Source: Streptomyces xiamenensis
Lineage (GTDB): Bacteria; Actinomycetota; Actinomycetes; Streptomycetales; Streptomycetaceae
DNA length: 64,000 nucleotides
Assembly: GCF_000993785.3 (NCBI RefSeq)
Contig: NZ_CP009922.3
Location: 2,914,001 to 2,978,000 of the forward strand
Direction of reading: 5' to 3'
In this document: positions 1 to 12,570 of the stretch, one piece after another
Numbering within the stretch: the stretch's first letter is position 1
Layout of the letters: every line of letters begins with the position of its first letter
Notes under the pieces: generated by a model
Database searches by the model: none
The model's input: the letters and a program-made list of their open reading frames with translations, nothing else
What the model was told of the DNA's origin: nothing
Program-made: the position numbers and the translations under genes

Positions 1-74
1 ACGACTCGCCGCAGATGAAGATGATCGCGGCGCTGCGTAACCAGTTCGGTGGTCACGCGGTCGAGAGCAAGTAG
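1..74 (+). CDS. gnd: 6-phosphogluconate dehydrogenase-like protein, C-terminal fragment
   Basis: Only the last 23 codons are present, in the frame beginning at base 3 and ending with TAG at 72-74. The translated tail ([20 protein letters not shown], then ESK) looks like the C-terminus of the decarboxylating 6-phosphogluconate dehydrogenase that sits between dnaN and recF in Streptomyces. The enzyme oxidises 6-phosphogluconate to ribulose 5-phosphate in the pentose phosphate pathway. The call rests on the short match plus the conserved neighbourhood, so the family is likely but not proven. The gene begins left of the window. Confidence 0.7.
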   Translation, partial: DSPQMKMIAALRNQFGGHAVESK

Positions 75-96
75 CGGCGGGCCGGCGGGGCGCATC

Positions 97-1233
97 GTGC
101 ATGTGACGCATCTGTCGCTGGCGGACTTCCGGTCCTATGCCCGGGCCGAGGTGGAACTCGGCCCGGGCGTTTCGTCGTTCGTGGGCCCGAATGGGCAGGG
201 GAAGACGAATCTGGTCGAGGCGGTCGGCTATCTGGCGACGCTGGGCAGCCACCGGGTGTCCTCGGACGCCCCGTTGGTGCGCTCCGGGGCGGAGCGCGCC
301 GTGGTGCGGGCCGCGGTGGTCGAGGGGGACCGGCGTCAGCTGGTGGAGCTGGAGCTGAACCCCGGGCGGGCGAACCGGGCGCGGATCAACCGTTCCTCGC
401 CCGTGCGGCCGCGGGATCTGCTCGGGATCGTGCGCACGGTGCTGTTCGCGCCGGAGGATCTGGCGCTGGTGAAGGGCGATCCGGGGGACCGGCGGCGGTT
501 CCTGGACGAGCTGGCCACCGCGCGGGTGCCGCGGCTGGCGGGGGTGCGGTCGGATTACGAGCGGGTGCTGCGGCAGCGGAACACGCTGCTGAAGTCGGCG
601 GCGATGGCGCGGCGGCACGGTGGCCGCGGGGTGGATCTGTCGACGCTGGATGTGTGGGATCAGCATCTGGCGCGTGCGGGTGCCGAGCTGTGGGGTCAGC
701 GGCTCGGGTTGCTGGCGGCGGTGGGGCCGTTGGCGGACAAGGCGTACGAGGAGCTGGCGCCGGGGGGCGGTCCGGTCGGGCTGGAGTACCGTTCGGCGGC
801 CACCGAGGAGCCGGTGGACGGGGAGCCGGGCCGCGACGAGCTGTACGGGGTGCTGCTGGCGGCGCTGGGGGAGGCGCGCAAGCGGGAGATCGAGCGCGGG
901 GTGACGCTGGTGGGGCCGCACCGGGACGAGTTGGTGGTGCGGCTGGGGGAGTTGCCGGCGAAGGGGTACGCCAGTCACGGGGAGTCGTGGTCGCTGGCGC
1001 TGGCGTTGCGGCTGGCGGCGTACGGGCTGCTGCGGGAGGAGGGCCCGGAGCCGGTGCTGGTACTCGATGACGTCTTCGCGGAGTTGGACGCGCGGAGACG
1101 GGACCGGCTGGCGGGGCTGGTGGCCGGCGGGGAGCAGGTGCTGGTGACGGCGGCGGTGGCCGAGGACGTGCCCGCGTCGTTGGCGGGGGTCAGGTTCGCG
1201 GTGTCGGACGGGCGGGTCGAGCGTGCTGAGTGA
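97..1233 (+). CDS. recF: DNA replication and repair protein RecF
   Basis: RecF is an SMC/ABC-type ATPase that helps load RecA at single-strand gaps. The 378-residue product has a Walker A motif GPNGQGKT at residues 30-37, a signature-like segment ([12 protein letters not shown]) near residue 300 and a Walker B aspartate pair (VLVLDDVF) followed by the D-loop region near 325. I chose the GTG at 97 (product beginning [14 protein letters not shown]), since known Streptomyces RecF proteins begin with this segment; a longer frame opens upstream at 49 inside the gnd tail. It overlaps the next gene by 11 bases, so the two are probably translationally coupled. Position between gnd and the DUF721 gene is the usual actinobacterial arrangement. 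Confidence 0.95.
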   Translation: MHVTHLSLADFRSYARAEVELGPGVSSFVGPNGQGKTNLVEAVGYLATLGSHRVSSDAPLVRSGAERAVVRAAVVEGDRRQLVELELNPGRANRARINRSSPVRPRDLLGIVRTVLFAPEDLALVKGDPGDRRRFLDELATARVPRLAGVRSDYERVLRQRNTLLKSAAMARRHGGRGVDLSTLDVWDQHLARAGAELWGQRLGLLAAVGPLADKAYEELAPGGGPVGLEYRSAATEEPVDGEPGRDELYGVLLAALGEARKREIERGVTLVGPHRDELVVRLGELPAKGYASHGESWSLALALRLAAYGLLREEGPEPVLVLDDVFAELDARRRDRLAGLVAGGEQVLVTAAVAEDVPASLAGVRFAVSDGRVERAE

Positions 1234-1804
1234 CGGGAGCGGGCCGCAGGGCCGGGGGGCCGGGCAGGGGAAGAAGGACGGCGCGGGGGCGCCGGAGCCC
1301 ACCGGGGTGGATCTGGCACGGGTGGCGTTGCGGGCGGCGAAGGCGCGGGCCAAGGAGCGCGGTGATCAGGCCGGTCAGCGCCGGCAGGCGCGGCGTGGTG
1401 GGGGTCTGCGGTCGGGGGCGCGTCCGGGTGGGCGTGATCCGCTGTTGCTGGGCGCGGCGGTGGAGCGGTTGCGGGTGGAGCGGGGCTGGGAGGTTCCGCT
1501 GGCGGTGGGCGGGGTGATGGGGCGCTGGCCGGAGTTGGTGGGGCCGGAGATCGCCGCGCACTGTGAGCCGTTGTCGTTCGACGAGGCGGAGCGGGTGCTG
1601 GCGGTGCGCTGTGACTCGACTGCGTGGGCCACGCAGTTGCGGTGGATGGCGCCTCAGGTGGTGCGGAAACTGAACGCGGACGTGGGTCAGGGTTCGGTGC
1701 GGTTGATCAAGGTGCTGGGGCCCGGTGGTCCGCCGCGTTCCGGTGGTGCGGGTGGCCGGTTGAGGGCGCCGGGAAGCCGTGGCCCGGGCGACACGTATGG
1801 GTAG
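1223..1804 (+). CDS. DUF721 (DciA-like) protein
   Basis: This 193-residue protein lies between recF and gyrB, where actinobacteria keep a DUF721 gene. The N-terminal 75 residues are basic and low-complexity (many K, R, A, G). The C-terminal half (about residues 75-165) has the conserved core with [18 protein letters not shown] and a basic strand-helix ending ([13 protein letters not shown]). DUF721 is the family of DciA, the ancestral loader or recruiter of the DnaB replicative helicase, so a role in replication is plausible by family. The gene starts with GTG inside the end of recF. About 280 bases follow before gyrB, which probably hold the gyrBA promoter. Confidence 0.85.
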   Translation: MLSDGSGPQGRGAGQGKKDGAGAPEPTGVDLARVALRAAKARAKERGDQAGQRRQARRGGGLRSGARPGGRDPLLLGAAVERLRVERGWEVPLAVGGVMGRWPELVGPEIAAHCEPLSFDEAERVLAVRCDSTAWATQLRWMAPQVVRKLNADVGQGSVRLIKVLGPGGPPRSGGAGGRLRAPGSRGPGDTYG

Positions 1805-1989
1805 ATTTGTTCCCCTTGCGATGTGATGCCGGTCACGTTGCTGTGGGTTGACAGGTGAAGGCGCTGTGCGCCGCCTGGAGCGGATGCGGCCCCGGGGCCG
1901 CATATGGGGAGTCGGGGGATGCCAGTTCAGGGCGGCACATGCGGACTCAGGGGCCCGCAAACCGCCATCGAGGTTGGCGCTAGCGGTAG

Positions 1990-4140
<2,151 letters not shown>

Positions 4141-4200
4141 GCACCACCCACCTGGCAGCCGTAGCAGCCTGAGCAGCTTGAGAGGAATCCGACTTCCGTC

Positions 4201-6813
<2,613 letters not shown>

Positions 6814-6815
6814 GC

Positions 6816-7508
6816 GTGAGGGGTGCCGCGGGCGCCGCACAGGGCGCTACGAGCGGTACGAGCAGTGAGGCCGGGCCACAGTCCGCCGGGCCGTCCCAGG
6901 AAGAGACGACTCGTGGGGGTTCCACGATGACCAGCGCCAGACCGGTGGATCCTTATTCACAGGACGGGCAGACCGGCCAGACGTACCATCCGCCGCAGGC
7001 CTACCCGGCGCCGCCGGGCGGTGCCCCGTCCGTCGGCCACCAGGGCGGCGGGGGAACCTCCGGGGGAGGCACCCTGGGCGGTGGCACCTCCGGCGGAGGG
7101 GTGCGCCGGCCGCGTACGGGGGCCCGTACGGTGCCGCGTACCCGCAAGGCCCGGCTGCGGGTGGCCAAGGCCGACCCGTGGTCCGTGATGAAGGTCAGCT
7201 TTCTGCTGTCGATCGCGGTCGGCATCTGCACGATCATCGCCGTGTGGGTGCTGTGGATGGTCATGGACGCGATGGGGGTCTTCTCCTCCATCGGTGACGT
7301 GATCATCGAGGCGACGGGCGCGGAGGACGGCTCGGGCTTCGACCTGGAGGCGTTCCTGTCGCTGCCGCGGGTGCTGATGTTCACCACGCTGATCGCGGTG
7401 ATCGACGTGGTGCTGGCCACCGCGCTGGCCACGCTGGGCGCCTTCATCTACAACCTGTCGGCGGGCTTCGTCGGCGGTGTGGAGGTCACCTTGGCGGAGG
7501 ACGAGTAA
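6816..7508 (+). CDS. DUF3566 transmembrane protein
   Basis: This 230-residue protein has a long Gly/Thr/Pro-rich N-terminus and a C-terminal membrane domain with two hydrophobic helices (around residues 128-148 and 187-215), the DUF3566 arrangement. The family sits directly after gyrA across actinobacteria (M. tuberculosis Rv0007 is one member) and its function is not established. The GTG at 6816 lies 2 bases after the gyrA stop; an internal ATG at 6927 (product MTSARPVDPY), preceded by GTGGGGG, is a credible alternative start. It probably belongs to the gyrBA transcript. Confidence 0.85.
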   Translation: MRGAAGAAQGATSGTSSEAGPQSAGPSQEETTRGGSTMTSARPVDPYSQDGQTGQTYHPPQAYPAPPGGAPSVGHQGGGGTSGGGTLGGGTSGGGVRRPRTGARTVPRTRKARLRVAKADPWSVMKVSFLLSIAVGICTIIAVWVLWMVMDAMGVFSSIGDVIIEATGAEDGSGFDLEAFLSLPRVLMFTTLIAVIDVVLATALATLGAFIYNLSAGFVGGVEVTLAEDE

Positions 7509-7577
7509 CCGCAGATCAGGGTTCCGCCAACCGATTTGGGAAGCGGGGCCGGGATGCGCTAACCTTGCCGTGCGCGA

Positions 7578-7654
7578 GGGGCTATAGCTCAGATGGTTAG
7601 AGCGCATCCCTGATAAGGATGAGGCCACAGGTTCAAGTCCTGTTAGCCCCACCA
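7578..7654 (+). tRNA. tRNA-Ile(GAU)
   Basis: A complete cloverleaf: 7-bp acceptor stem GGGGCTA/TAGCCCC, D-arm AGCTCAGATGGTTAGAGC, anticodon loop CTGATAA with GAT at 7612-7614, T-arm with GTTCAAGTC, discriminator A and an encoded CCA at 7652-7654. A strong hairpin terminator follows at 7661. It lies downstream of the gyrA operon, as in other actinobacteria. Confidence 0.97.
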
Positions 7655-7660
7655 GCGTGA

Positions 7661-7690
7661 ACGCCCCCGGCCGGGTTCGGCCGGGGGCGT
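7661..7690. terminator. Hairpin terminator after tRNA-Ile
   Basis: A perfect 13-bp inverted repeat with a GGTT loop (arms 7661-7673 and 7678-7690), seven bases after the tRNA CCA end. Like most high-GC terminators it is followed by only a weak T tract (TCTGCGT). Confidence 0.85.
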
Positions 7691-7855
7691 TCTGCGTCAT
7701 CGGTTGACGCCAACCGCCGCTCGGGGCACCGGGCTCGGCGGGTCCGCCCGACCGGGTGAGCCCTGCTCGCTCTTGACAGCGGCCCTTCGCCCGGCTCATT
7801 CGGTATCATCGGGCGGCGGATGATTGTTTACGTCGAAGAAGGACGAGGTAGCGCG

Positions 7856-7999
7856 GTGAAGAAGCTCCTCCTGGTCGCACTGGCCACCGTCGGTGGCCTC
7901 CTCGTGTACCGGCAGCTCCAGGCCAAGAAGGCCGAGGACGACCTCTGGACGGAGGCCACGGACACCGTGCCGGCCGACTCCACCCCAGCGGGCGTCTGA
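7856..7999 (+). CDS. DLW-39 family small protein
   Basis: A 47-residue protein starting with GTG. It has one N-terminal hydrophobic segment (residues 2-18, KKLLLVALATVGGLLVY), then a charged stretch containing the diagnostic DDLW motif (residues 28-31), and a Thr/Pro-rich tail. This matches the DLW-39 family of tiny actinobacterial proteins found near gyrA; function is unknown. The start is supported by an upstream AAGAAGGACGAGG purine tract. It is probably membrane-anchored. Confidence 0.8.
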   Translation: MKKLLLVALATVGGLLVYRQLQAKKAEDDLWTEATDTVPADSTPAGV

Positions 8000-8018
8000 C
8001 TCCCAGGCATATCGCCTC

Positions 8019-8053
8019 CGGGCCCCTGCCGCGCAGCTAGCGGCCGGGGCCCG
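8019..8053. terminator. Convergent hairpin between the DLW-39 gene and the TetR gene
   Basis: Inverted repeat CGGGCCCC (8019-8026) / GGGGCCCG (8046-8053), extendable by a few GC pairs with a small bulge. It spans the stop codon of the minus-strand TetR gene and follows the plus-strand DLW-39 gene, so it may end both transcripts. Confidence 0.5.
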
Positions 8054-8693
8054 TTGTGCTGTCGGACGCCTCCTGATGGCCGTCCAGGCGGCGCAGTCCG
8101 TCGAGGACGATGTCGGTGGTGCGGGTGATGGCGGCGTGCAGGTCCTCGGGCGAGCCGCCGTTCTCCAGGACCACCGAGGCGACCAGTTGCTGGGCGCCGC
8201 TGAGCGCGCCGATGGCCGTCATGGCGTCGAGCGGGGTGAGTTCACCGGCGAAGACCTCCGTCAGGGCGTCGGCCAGATCCCGCTGGAGGGCGAAGGTGAG
8301 GTGGAGTTCGCGGGCCTGGAGGGCGGGGACCGTGGCCACCAGGGCGTCGCGGACGGGAGCGAGGGCGAAGAGCCGGTCCACGCCGGTGTCCCGGTCGGTG
8401 GTGATGCCCCGTACGGTGCGGCGCAGCAGCGCGCTCAGGCTCTCGCCGGGGGCGCGGTCGCTGATGATGGCCAGCGCGTGCAGGCGGCGCGGCTCGAAGT
8501 CGAAGAAGACCACATCTTCCTTGCTCGCGAAGTAGCTGAAGAAGGTGCGGGTGGAGATGTCGGCCGCGGCGGCGATCTGGTGGAGCGTGGTGCGCTCGTA
8601 TCCCTGTTCGGCGAACAGGCGCAGGGCGGCTTCGATGAGGGCTTGCCGGGTGCGGCGTTTCTTGCGTTGGCGCAGCCCCGGTTCCTCGGTCAC
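8037..8693 (-). CDS. TetR-family transcriptional regulator
   Basis: 218 residues. The N-terminal DNA-binding domain spans about residues 10-60 (RTRQALIEAALRLFAEQG, then the helix-turn-helix TTLHQIAAAADISTRTFFSYF, KEDVVF). The remainder is a helical ligand-binding domain. It is divergent from a P450-ferredoxin pair across a 100-base, AT-rich interval holding a perfect 12-bp palindrome. The natural inference is that it represses those genes and itself. The ligand cannot be predicted. Confidence 0.9.
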   Translation of the reverse strand: MTEEPGLRQRKKRRTRQALIEAALRLFAEQGYERTTLHQIAAAADISTRTFFSYFASKEDVVFFDFEPRRLHALAIISDRAPGESLSALLRRTVRGITTDRDTGVDRLFALAPVRDALVATVPALQARELHLTFALQRDLADALTEVFAGELTPLDAMTAIGALSGAQQLVASVVLENGGSPEDLHAAITRTTDIVLDGLRRLDGHQEASDSTTGPGR

Positions 8694-8733
8694 GGCGAGA
8701 ACCTAGCACACCGTGGCCGAAAATAGCGCTTGC

Positions 8734-8745
8734 TGAAAATTTTCA
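8734..8745. promoter_or_regulatory. Candidate TetR operator (TGAAAATTTTCA)
   Basis: A perfect 12-bp palindrome in the divergent TetR/P450 intergenic region, about 40 bases from the TetR start and 50 from the P450 start. The surrounding 60 bases are markedly AT-rich for this genome. Position suggests an operator overlapping divergent promoters; no binding evidence is available. Confidence 0.5.
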
Positions 8746-8794
8746 TCAGGTGAGATTTTGCATCGAGTGATGTTTTCCGGGGTAAGGCGTGGTC

Positions 8795-10003
8795 ATGAGC
8801 GATGTGACGCTGTCCGGCACGGCCGCGGAACCCGCACCGCAGACGCTGCCCCTCACCCGGCCGAACCCCTTCGATCCGCCGCCCGGGCTGACCGCCCCGG
8901 CCGGCGAACCGCGCATCCGCCGCATGACCTTCGCCGACGGCCACCTCGGCTGGCTGGCCACCGGCCACACCACCGCCCGCGCGATCCTCGCCGACCCCCG
9001 GTTCAGCCCCCGTCCCGAACTCAACCACCCGCCCATGGGGCGGGCCGAGAAGCCGAAGGACGTCACCCCGTCCGGCTTCTTCCTGTTGATGGACCCGCCC
9101 GACCACACCCGCTACCGCAAGCTGCTCACCGGACAGTTCACCGTGCGCCGGATGCGGCAGCTGGAGGACCGGATCAGCGAGATCATCACCGAGCGGCTCG
9201 ACGCGATGGCCGCCGCCGGACCCCCGTCCGACCTGGTACGGGACTTCGCGCTGCCCGTCCCCTCCCTGGTCATCTGCGAACTGCTCGGCGTCCCCTACTC
9301 CGACCGGGCCGGCTTCCGGCGCGACACCGAACAGCTCATCGACTTCGAGCTCCCGGAGCAGCAGGTCACCGCGGCCCTGGACCGGCTGACCGGCTACCTC
9401 CAGGAACTGGTGGCCCGGAAACGCGCCGAGCCCGCCGACGACCTGATCAGCTCCCTGGCCGCCGACCCCACGCTCTCCGACCGCGAGATCGCCGGCATGG
9501 CCACCCTGCTGCTCATCGCAGGACACGAGACCACCGCCAACATGCTCGCGCTGGGCACCCTCGTCCTGCTGACCGACCCGGCCCTCCGGGCCGCCGCCGC
9601 CGATCCGGCCACCATCAACACCACCGTCGAGGAACTGCTGCGCTACCTCAGCGTGGTGTACGTCCTCGTCCGTACCGCCGTGACCGACGTCGAGATAGAG
9701 GGTCAGCTGGTCCGGGCCGGCGAGACGGTGACTCTCCACCTCGGTGCCGCCAACCGCGACCCGGAGCGCTTCACCGACGCGGACCGCCCCGGCGCTGCGG
9801 CCGGCCGGCCGGGGCATCTCGCCTTCGGCCACGGCATCCACCAGTGCCTGGGCCAGCAACTCGCCAGGGTCGAGCTGCGGCTGGCCTTCCCCGCCCTCCT
9901 GCGGCGCTTCCCGGGACTACGGCTCGCCGCCCCGCCCGAAGAGGTACCCGTACGCACCCGGGCCGTCATCCACGGGCTGCACCGGCTGCCCGTCACCTGG
10001 TGA
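8795..10003 (+). CDS. Cytochrome P450 monooxygenase
   Basis: 402 residues from the ATG at 8795, which has GGGGTAAGG seven bases upstream; an in-frame GTG at 8789 is too close to that site. Family features are the substrate-channel segment MDPPDHTRYRKLLTGQF, the I-helix oxygen-activation motif AGHETT, the ExxR motif (EELLRY) and the haem-binding loop FGHGIHQCLG with Cys351. It is a soluble bacterial P450 resembling the CYP105/107 group, which hydroxylate small molecules. The gene for a 3Fe-4S ferredoxin overlaps its stop by 4 bases, providing the electron donor. Substrate is unknown; no biosynthetic cluster surrounds it, so detoxification or modification of exogenous compounds is possible. Confidence 0.95.
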   Translation: MSDVTLSGTAAEPAPQTLPLTRPNPFDPPPGLTAPAGEPRIRRMTFADGHLGWLATGHTTARAILADPRFSPRPELNHPPMGRAEKPKDVTPSGFFLLMDPPDHTRYRKLLTGQFTVRRMRQLEDRISEIITERLDAMAAAGPPSDLVRDFALPVPSLVICELLGVPYSDRAGFRRDTEQLIDFELPEQQVTAALDRLTGYLQELVARKRAEPADDLISSLAADPTLSDREIAGMATLLLIAGHETTANMLALGTLVLLTDPALRAAAADPATINTTVEELLRYLSVVYVLVRTAVTDVEIEGQLVRAGETVTLHLGAANRDPERFTDADRPGAAAGRPGHLAFGHGIHQCLGQQLARVELRLAFPALLRRFPGLRLAAPPEEVPVRTRAVIHGLHRLPVTW

Positions 10004-10218
10004 GCGGGGAGCGGACCGCCGTCCGGATCACGGCGGATCAACAGGTGTGCGTGGCAGCCGGGATGTGCGCGCTCACCGCGCCCGAGGTCTTCGACCAGGA
10101 GGAACACCAGGGCACCGTCGTCCTCCTGGCCCCCGAACCCACCCGGGAGCAAGAGGCACTGGTACGCGAAGCGGTCGCCCTGTGCCCGTCCGGCGCGCTC
10201 CGGCTGAGCGGCGGGTAG
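10000..10218 (+). CDS. 3Fe-4S ferredoxin, P450 partner
   Basis: A 72-residue ferredoxin starting with GTG that overlaps the P450 stop (GTGA). Three cysteines fit a 3Fe-4S cluster: the C-x5-C pair in VCVAAGMCAL and the distal CPSGAL. In four-iron relatives an extra cysteine lies between the first pair. It is acidic, as expected for docking to a P450. Reductase genes are not nearby. The overlapping start implies translational coupling with the P450. Confidence 0.9.
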   Translation: MSGERTAVRITADQQVCVAAGMCALTAPEVFDQEEHQGTVVLLAPEPTREQEALVREAVALCPSGALRLSGG

Positions 10219-10540
10219 ACCGGCGGGCAGGACGCGGCCCGGTACGTCACGGGGTCGCGGGGCCACGTGACCATGGACCGGATACGACGTGCGGACAGGG
10301 GTCTCGCGGGCGCGGCGGGCACGATGCTCATGCCGGCCGCGCCGGCGCGTATCTCACGACGCTCGCCGCGTCGGCCCCGGGCGCCCAGGTACTGAAGGAC
10401 GACCGGTGACGGACAGGGCTCGGGGTGCTGCTGCTGGTCGCCCTGGGCGGAGGGCGGCTGCGCGACCTCCACCCGCTGCCGTGCCCCCAAGGCCCTCCTC
10501 ACCGGTCAGCAGCTCGACGGCCCCCGCGAGGACCTCCCCA
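10219..10540. other. Intergenic region without a convincing gene
   Basis: 322 bases between the convergent ferredoxin and XRE genes. All frames are short or compositionally unlike the neighbours. A plus-strand frame around 10413-10490 gives a hydrophobic then charged peptide (LGVLLLVALGGGRLRDLH) that could be debris of a membrane protein, but there is no start site or family match that I recognise. No strong terminator hairpin was seen. Confidence 0.4.
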
Positions 10541-11101
10541 TCAGCCCTGGTGGCTCTCGTAGTGCTCGACGGCCTCACGGGTGCGGGCGATGCCGTAGAT
10601 CCGCAGGAACTCCGCCAGTTCGGGATGGCTGTCGGTGAGCAGCCGGGAGGCGCTCTGGATCTCGGTGGCGTCGGAGACCGAGCGCAGCAGCGCCTGGATC
10701 TCGCGGACGACGCGCTTGGTGGGGTTGGCGGGGATGCCCAGGGAGCCGGAGCGGGCGGTGCCGGAGTGGGCGCCCAGGACGTTGCCGCCGGAGTTGCGGC
10801 GGATGTCGTCCATGGCGGCGGTGGCCTCGGCGGCGCTCAGGTGGCCGGCGCGCACCTCGGTGGCAAGTTCCTGCAGCGCGCGGACCCGCTGGACGACGGC
10901 GGGGTTGCCGATCTTCGCCCGCTGTCCGCTCATCAGCTGGGAGAGCATGGGTGCCGACAGACCGAGAACGACGGCGAGCCGTGCCTGGTTGAGGCCCAGG
11001 TCGGTGATCAGCCTGCGGAAAAGGGTGCCCAGGGGCTCTCCGTACCAGGTGGTCTGCTGCTCTCTCGCCTTCTCCGTGGCCTCCTGCTGGGCTGAGTCCA
11101 T
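10541..11101 (-). CDS. XRE-like helix-turn-helix DNA-binding protein
   Basis: 186 residues from the ATG at 11101, which has GGGGAGAG six bases upstream; the frame stays open further upstream. Residues 18-60 form an XRE-type helix-turn-helix (GTLFRRLITDLGLNQARLAVVLGLSAPMLSQLMSGQR). After a linker, a conserved C-terminal domain (about 115-180) contains RVVREIQALLRSVSDATEIQ and ends with HPELAEFLRIYGIARTREA. Proteins of this architecture are conserved in Streptomyces near this position. The target genes are unknown. It is transcribed away from tRNA-Ala. Confidence 0.85.
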   Translation of the reverse strand: MDSAQQEATEKAREQQTTWYGEPLGTLFRRLITDLGLNQARLAVVLGLSAPMLSQLMSGQRAKIGNPAVVQRVRALQELATEVRAGHLSAAEATAAMDDIRRNSGGNVLGAHSGTARSGSLGIPANPTKRVVREIQALLRSVSDATEIQSASRLLTDSHPELAEFLRIYGIARTREAVEHYESHQG

Positions 11102-11244
11102 CGTTCTCTCCCCTTTGTTCTCCCCTGATCGCTTCACGTGAGCGAAGTTGCGCGTCATCCTACGGAGCGCGGTGGCGCGGGGCGATACCCGGTCGGTTTC
11201 CGGTGGGAAGATTGGGTACGCTAGGGCATGCCCGAGAGGGCCCC

Positions 11245-11317
11245 GGGGCCTTAGCTCAGTTGGTAGAGCGCCGTCTTTGCATGGCGGATGTCAGGAGTTC
11301 GACTCTCCTAGGCTCCA
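11245..11317 (+). tRNA. tRNA-Ala(UGC)
   Basis: Cloverleaf with acceptor stem GGGGCCT/AGGCTCC (one G-T pair), D-arm TAGCTCAGTTGGTAGAGC, anticodon loop TTTGCAT with TGC at 11278-11280, T-arm with GTTCGACTC and discriminator A at 11317. CCA is not encoded, unlike the tRNA-Ile and tRNA-Leu genes in this window. Confidence 0.96.
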
Positions 11318-11325
11318 CGGTTGGA

Positions 11326-11361
11326 TGCCCTCCGAGCTGCGGAAACGCAGTTCGGAGGGCA
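11326..11361. terminator. Hairpin terminator after tRNA-Ala
   Basis: A 16-bp stem (one G-T pair) with a GAAA loop, arms 11326-11341 and 11346-11361, followed by CTTTTG. It begins nine bases after the tRNA end. Confidence 0.85.
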
Positions 11362-11504
11362 CTTTTGTGCCCACTGGTTCTCGCTGGGCGCAGGGGCCGC
11401 CCGCGCATCCAAGGGGATCGGCTCTCCCTTGTCTCTCCCGGTGACCTCCCGGGCCGGACCACGGAGTGCGGCTGCGGAGAGGTGAGTTGATGAGTGGGCC
11501 GAGG

Positions 11505-11625
11505 CGTTTCGGGGGGCCGGGGCACGATCCCGGCGGCGGTCATGCGACGGCTCATGTCGCGGCGCCGGTCCGGGGTGACCAGGGTGACGACGCCGCCTTT
11601 CTCGCCGGCCCGCAGTACGCTCCGC
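11505..11625 (-). pseudogene. Remnant of a DEAD-box RNA helicase C-terminus
   Basis: Read on the minus strand, directly behind the MerR-like gene, one frame encodes LRAGEKGGVVTLVTPDRRRD followed by MSRRMTAAGIV. This matches from memory the segment after motif VI (GRTARAG) of RhlE/DEAD-box helicases, where RAGE-x-G-x-VVTLV-x-PDQRR is typical. The expected upstream helicase domains are absent: the MerR stop codon lies about 30 bases away, and the Gly-Arg-Thr of motif VI is not preserved. I infer a deletion that left only the helicase tail. The rest of the 11362-11647 interval has no other recognisable content. Confidence 0.5.
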
Positions 11626-11647
11626 GCACGGGCGGGACCGGGCCGCC

Positions 11648-11986
11648 TCAGCCTGCGGTTGTCGGCTTCTGTGAGGCGGCGGCCCGGCGGTATTCGGCGT
11701 TGATGCGCTGGGCTTCCTCGAGCTGGTCTTCGAGGATGACGATGCGGCAGGCGGCTTCGATGGGGGTGCCCTGGTCGACGAGCTCCCGGGCACGGGCGGC
11801 GATGCGGAGCTGGTAGCGGGAGTAGCGGCGGTGGCCGCCCTCGGAACGCAGCGGGGTGATGAGGCGGGCTTCGCCGATGGCCCGGAGAAAGCCCTGCGTG
11901 GTACCGAGCAGCTCGGCGGCCCGGCCCATCGTGTAGGCCGGATAGTCGTCGTCGTCGAGACGGCCGAAGGAGTCGTCTGCTGTCAT
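11648..11986 (-). CDS. MerR-like helix-turn-helix regulator
   Basis: 112 residues from the ATG at 11986 (product MTADDSFGRL), preceded by CAGAGAGGTG. The frame is open further upstream but that part runs through the leader palindrome and is unlikely to be translated. Residues 16-60 carry a MerR-type winged-helix motif (YTMGRAAELLGTTQGFLRAI, then TPLRSEGGHRRYSRYQL). A helical segment follows (ARELVDQG, EDQLEEAQRIN). There is no effector-binding domain. It has an unusually long, repeat-rich upstream region and was probably once followed by a DEAD-box helicase gene. Confidence 0.85.
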   Translation of the reverse strand: MTADDSFGRLDDDDYPAYTMGRAAELLGTTQGFLRAIGEARLITPLRSEGGHRRYSRYQLRIAARARELVDQGTPIEAACRIVILEDQLEEAQRINAEYRRAAASQKPTTAG

Positions 11987-12012
11987 GTGCACCTCTCTGC
12001 GGCACGCGTAGA

Positions 12013-12044
12013 GGGGCCCGGGTGCCGTACGGCACCCGGGCCCC
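12013..12044. repeat. Perfect 32-bp palindrome in the leader of the MerR-like gene
   Basis: The 32 bases read identically on both strands; the left half is GGGGCCCGGGTGCCGT. It ends 26 bases upstream of the MerR-like start codon. It could be an operator bound by a dimer or, as RNA, an extremely stable hairpin just before the ribosome site. Confidence 0.85.
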
Positions 12045-12172
12045 GAAGGAACTGCTACACCATCTGCCGGCCCTGATATCGCGCCGGCCTTCTGTGTCCG
12101 CCGGCCCGACCTGAACGCTGTCGGGGCTGCGGGGATCGCGATTGCTTGACCGGAGACCACCTCACTATCGAT

Positions 12173-12570
12173 GTCCTGCGGTACCTGGGCTCAAGACTCG
12201 GCCCAGGCGATCCTGATGGTGCCCGCCTCCTCCGTTCTTTCCTCTGGGATCAATCACTTGCCTACTGCTGTCCTGCGTACTGCTCGGTGGCCTGTCACAG
12301 CACCACCCTTCGACAGCCGGCCCCGCGCCCGTCCTGCGTCTGCTCCGGCGTGGAACCCCACTGTCGAACCTCCCGGTGCGTGCGTCCGCAGCCGACGCCT
12401 TCACCGAGGTGCTGCCCACACTGCTGCGTGAACTGCGGTACTGCTCTCGGCGGCCCCTGATCACTACGGGCCACCCGGTCCGGTCGTCAGCCCCGTCGCC
12501 GTCTGAAACAACCCTGGCTTCGAAACTCCACCACCGCACCGTCCTGCGAACTGCGGGTACTGCTGCCCGG
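12173..12570. repeat. Five imperfect direct repeats (GTCCTGCGnnTACTGCTC type)
   Basis: Copies begin at 12173 (GTCCTGCGGTACCTG), 12270 (GTCCTGCGTACTGCTC), 12331 (GTCCTGCGTCTGCTCC), 12430 (GAACTGCGGTACTGCTC) and 12541 (GTCCTGCGAACTGCGGGTAC). Spacing is irregular, about 60-110 bases, unlike CRISPR. All are in the same orientation and all lie upstream of the MerR-like gene. Confidence 0.65.

Noticed and set aside
7773..7809. TTGACA/TATCAT promoter before the DLW-39 gene
   Set aside because: The two hexamers are about 25 bases apart, too far for a standard sigma-70-type promoter.
8690..9859. Long minus-strand frame under the P450 gene
   Set aside because: Antisense shadow of the P450; Gly/Val-rich composition with no ribosome site or motif.
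12146..12539. Short frames on both strands within the MerR-like leader
   Set aside because: They run through the repeats, lack ribosome sites and have no recognisable protein features.
12173..12570. CRISPR array
   Set aside because: The repeats are imperfect, short and irregularly spaced, with no cas genes in the window.
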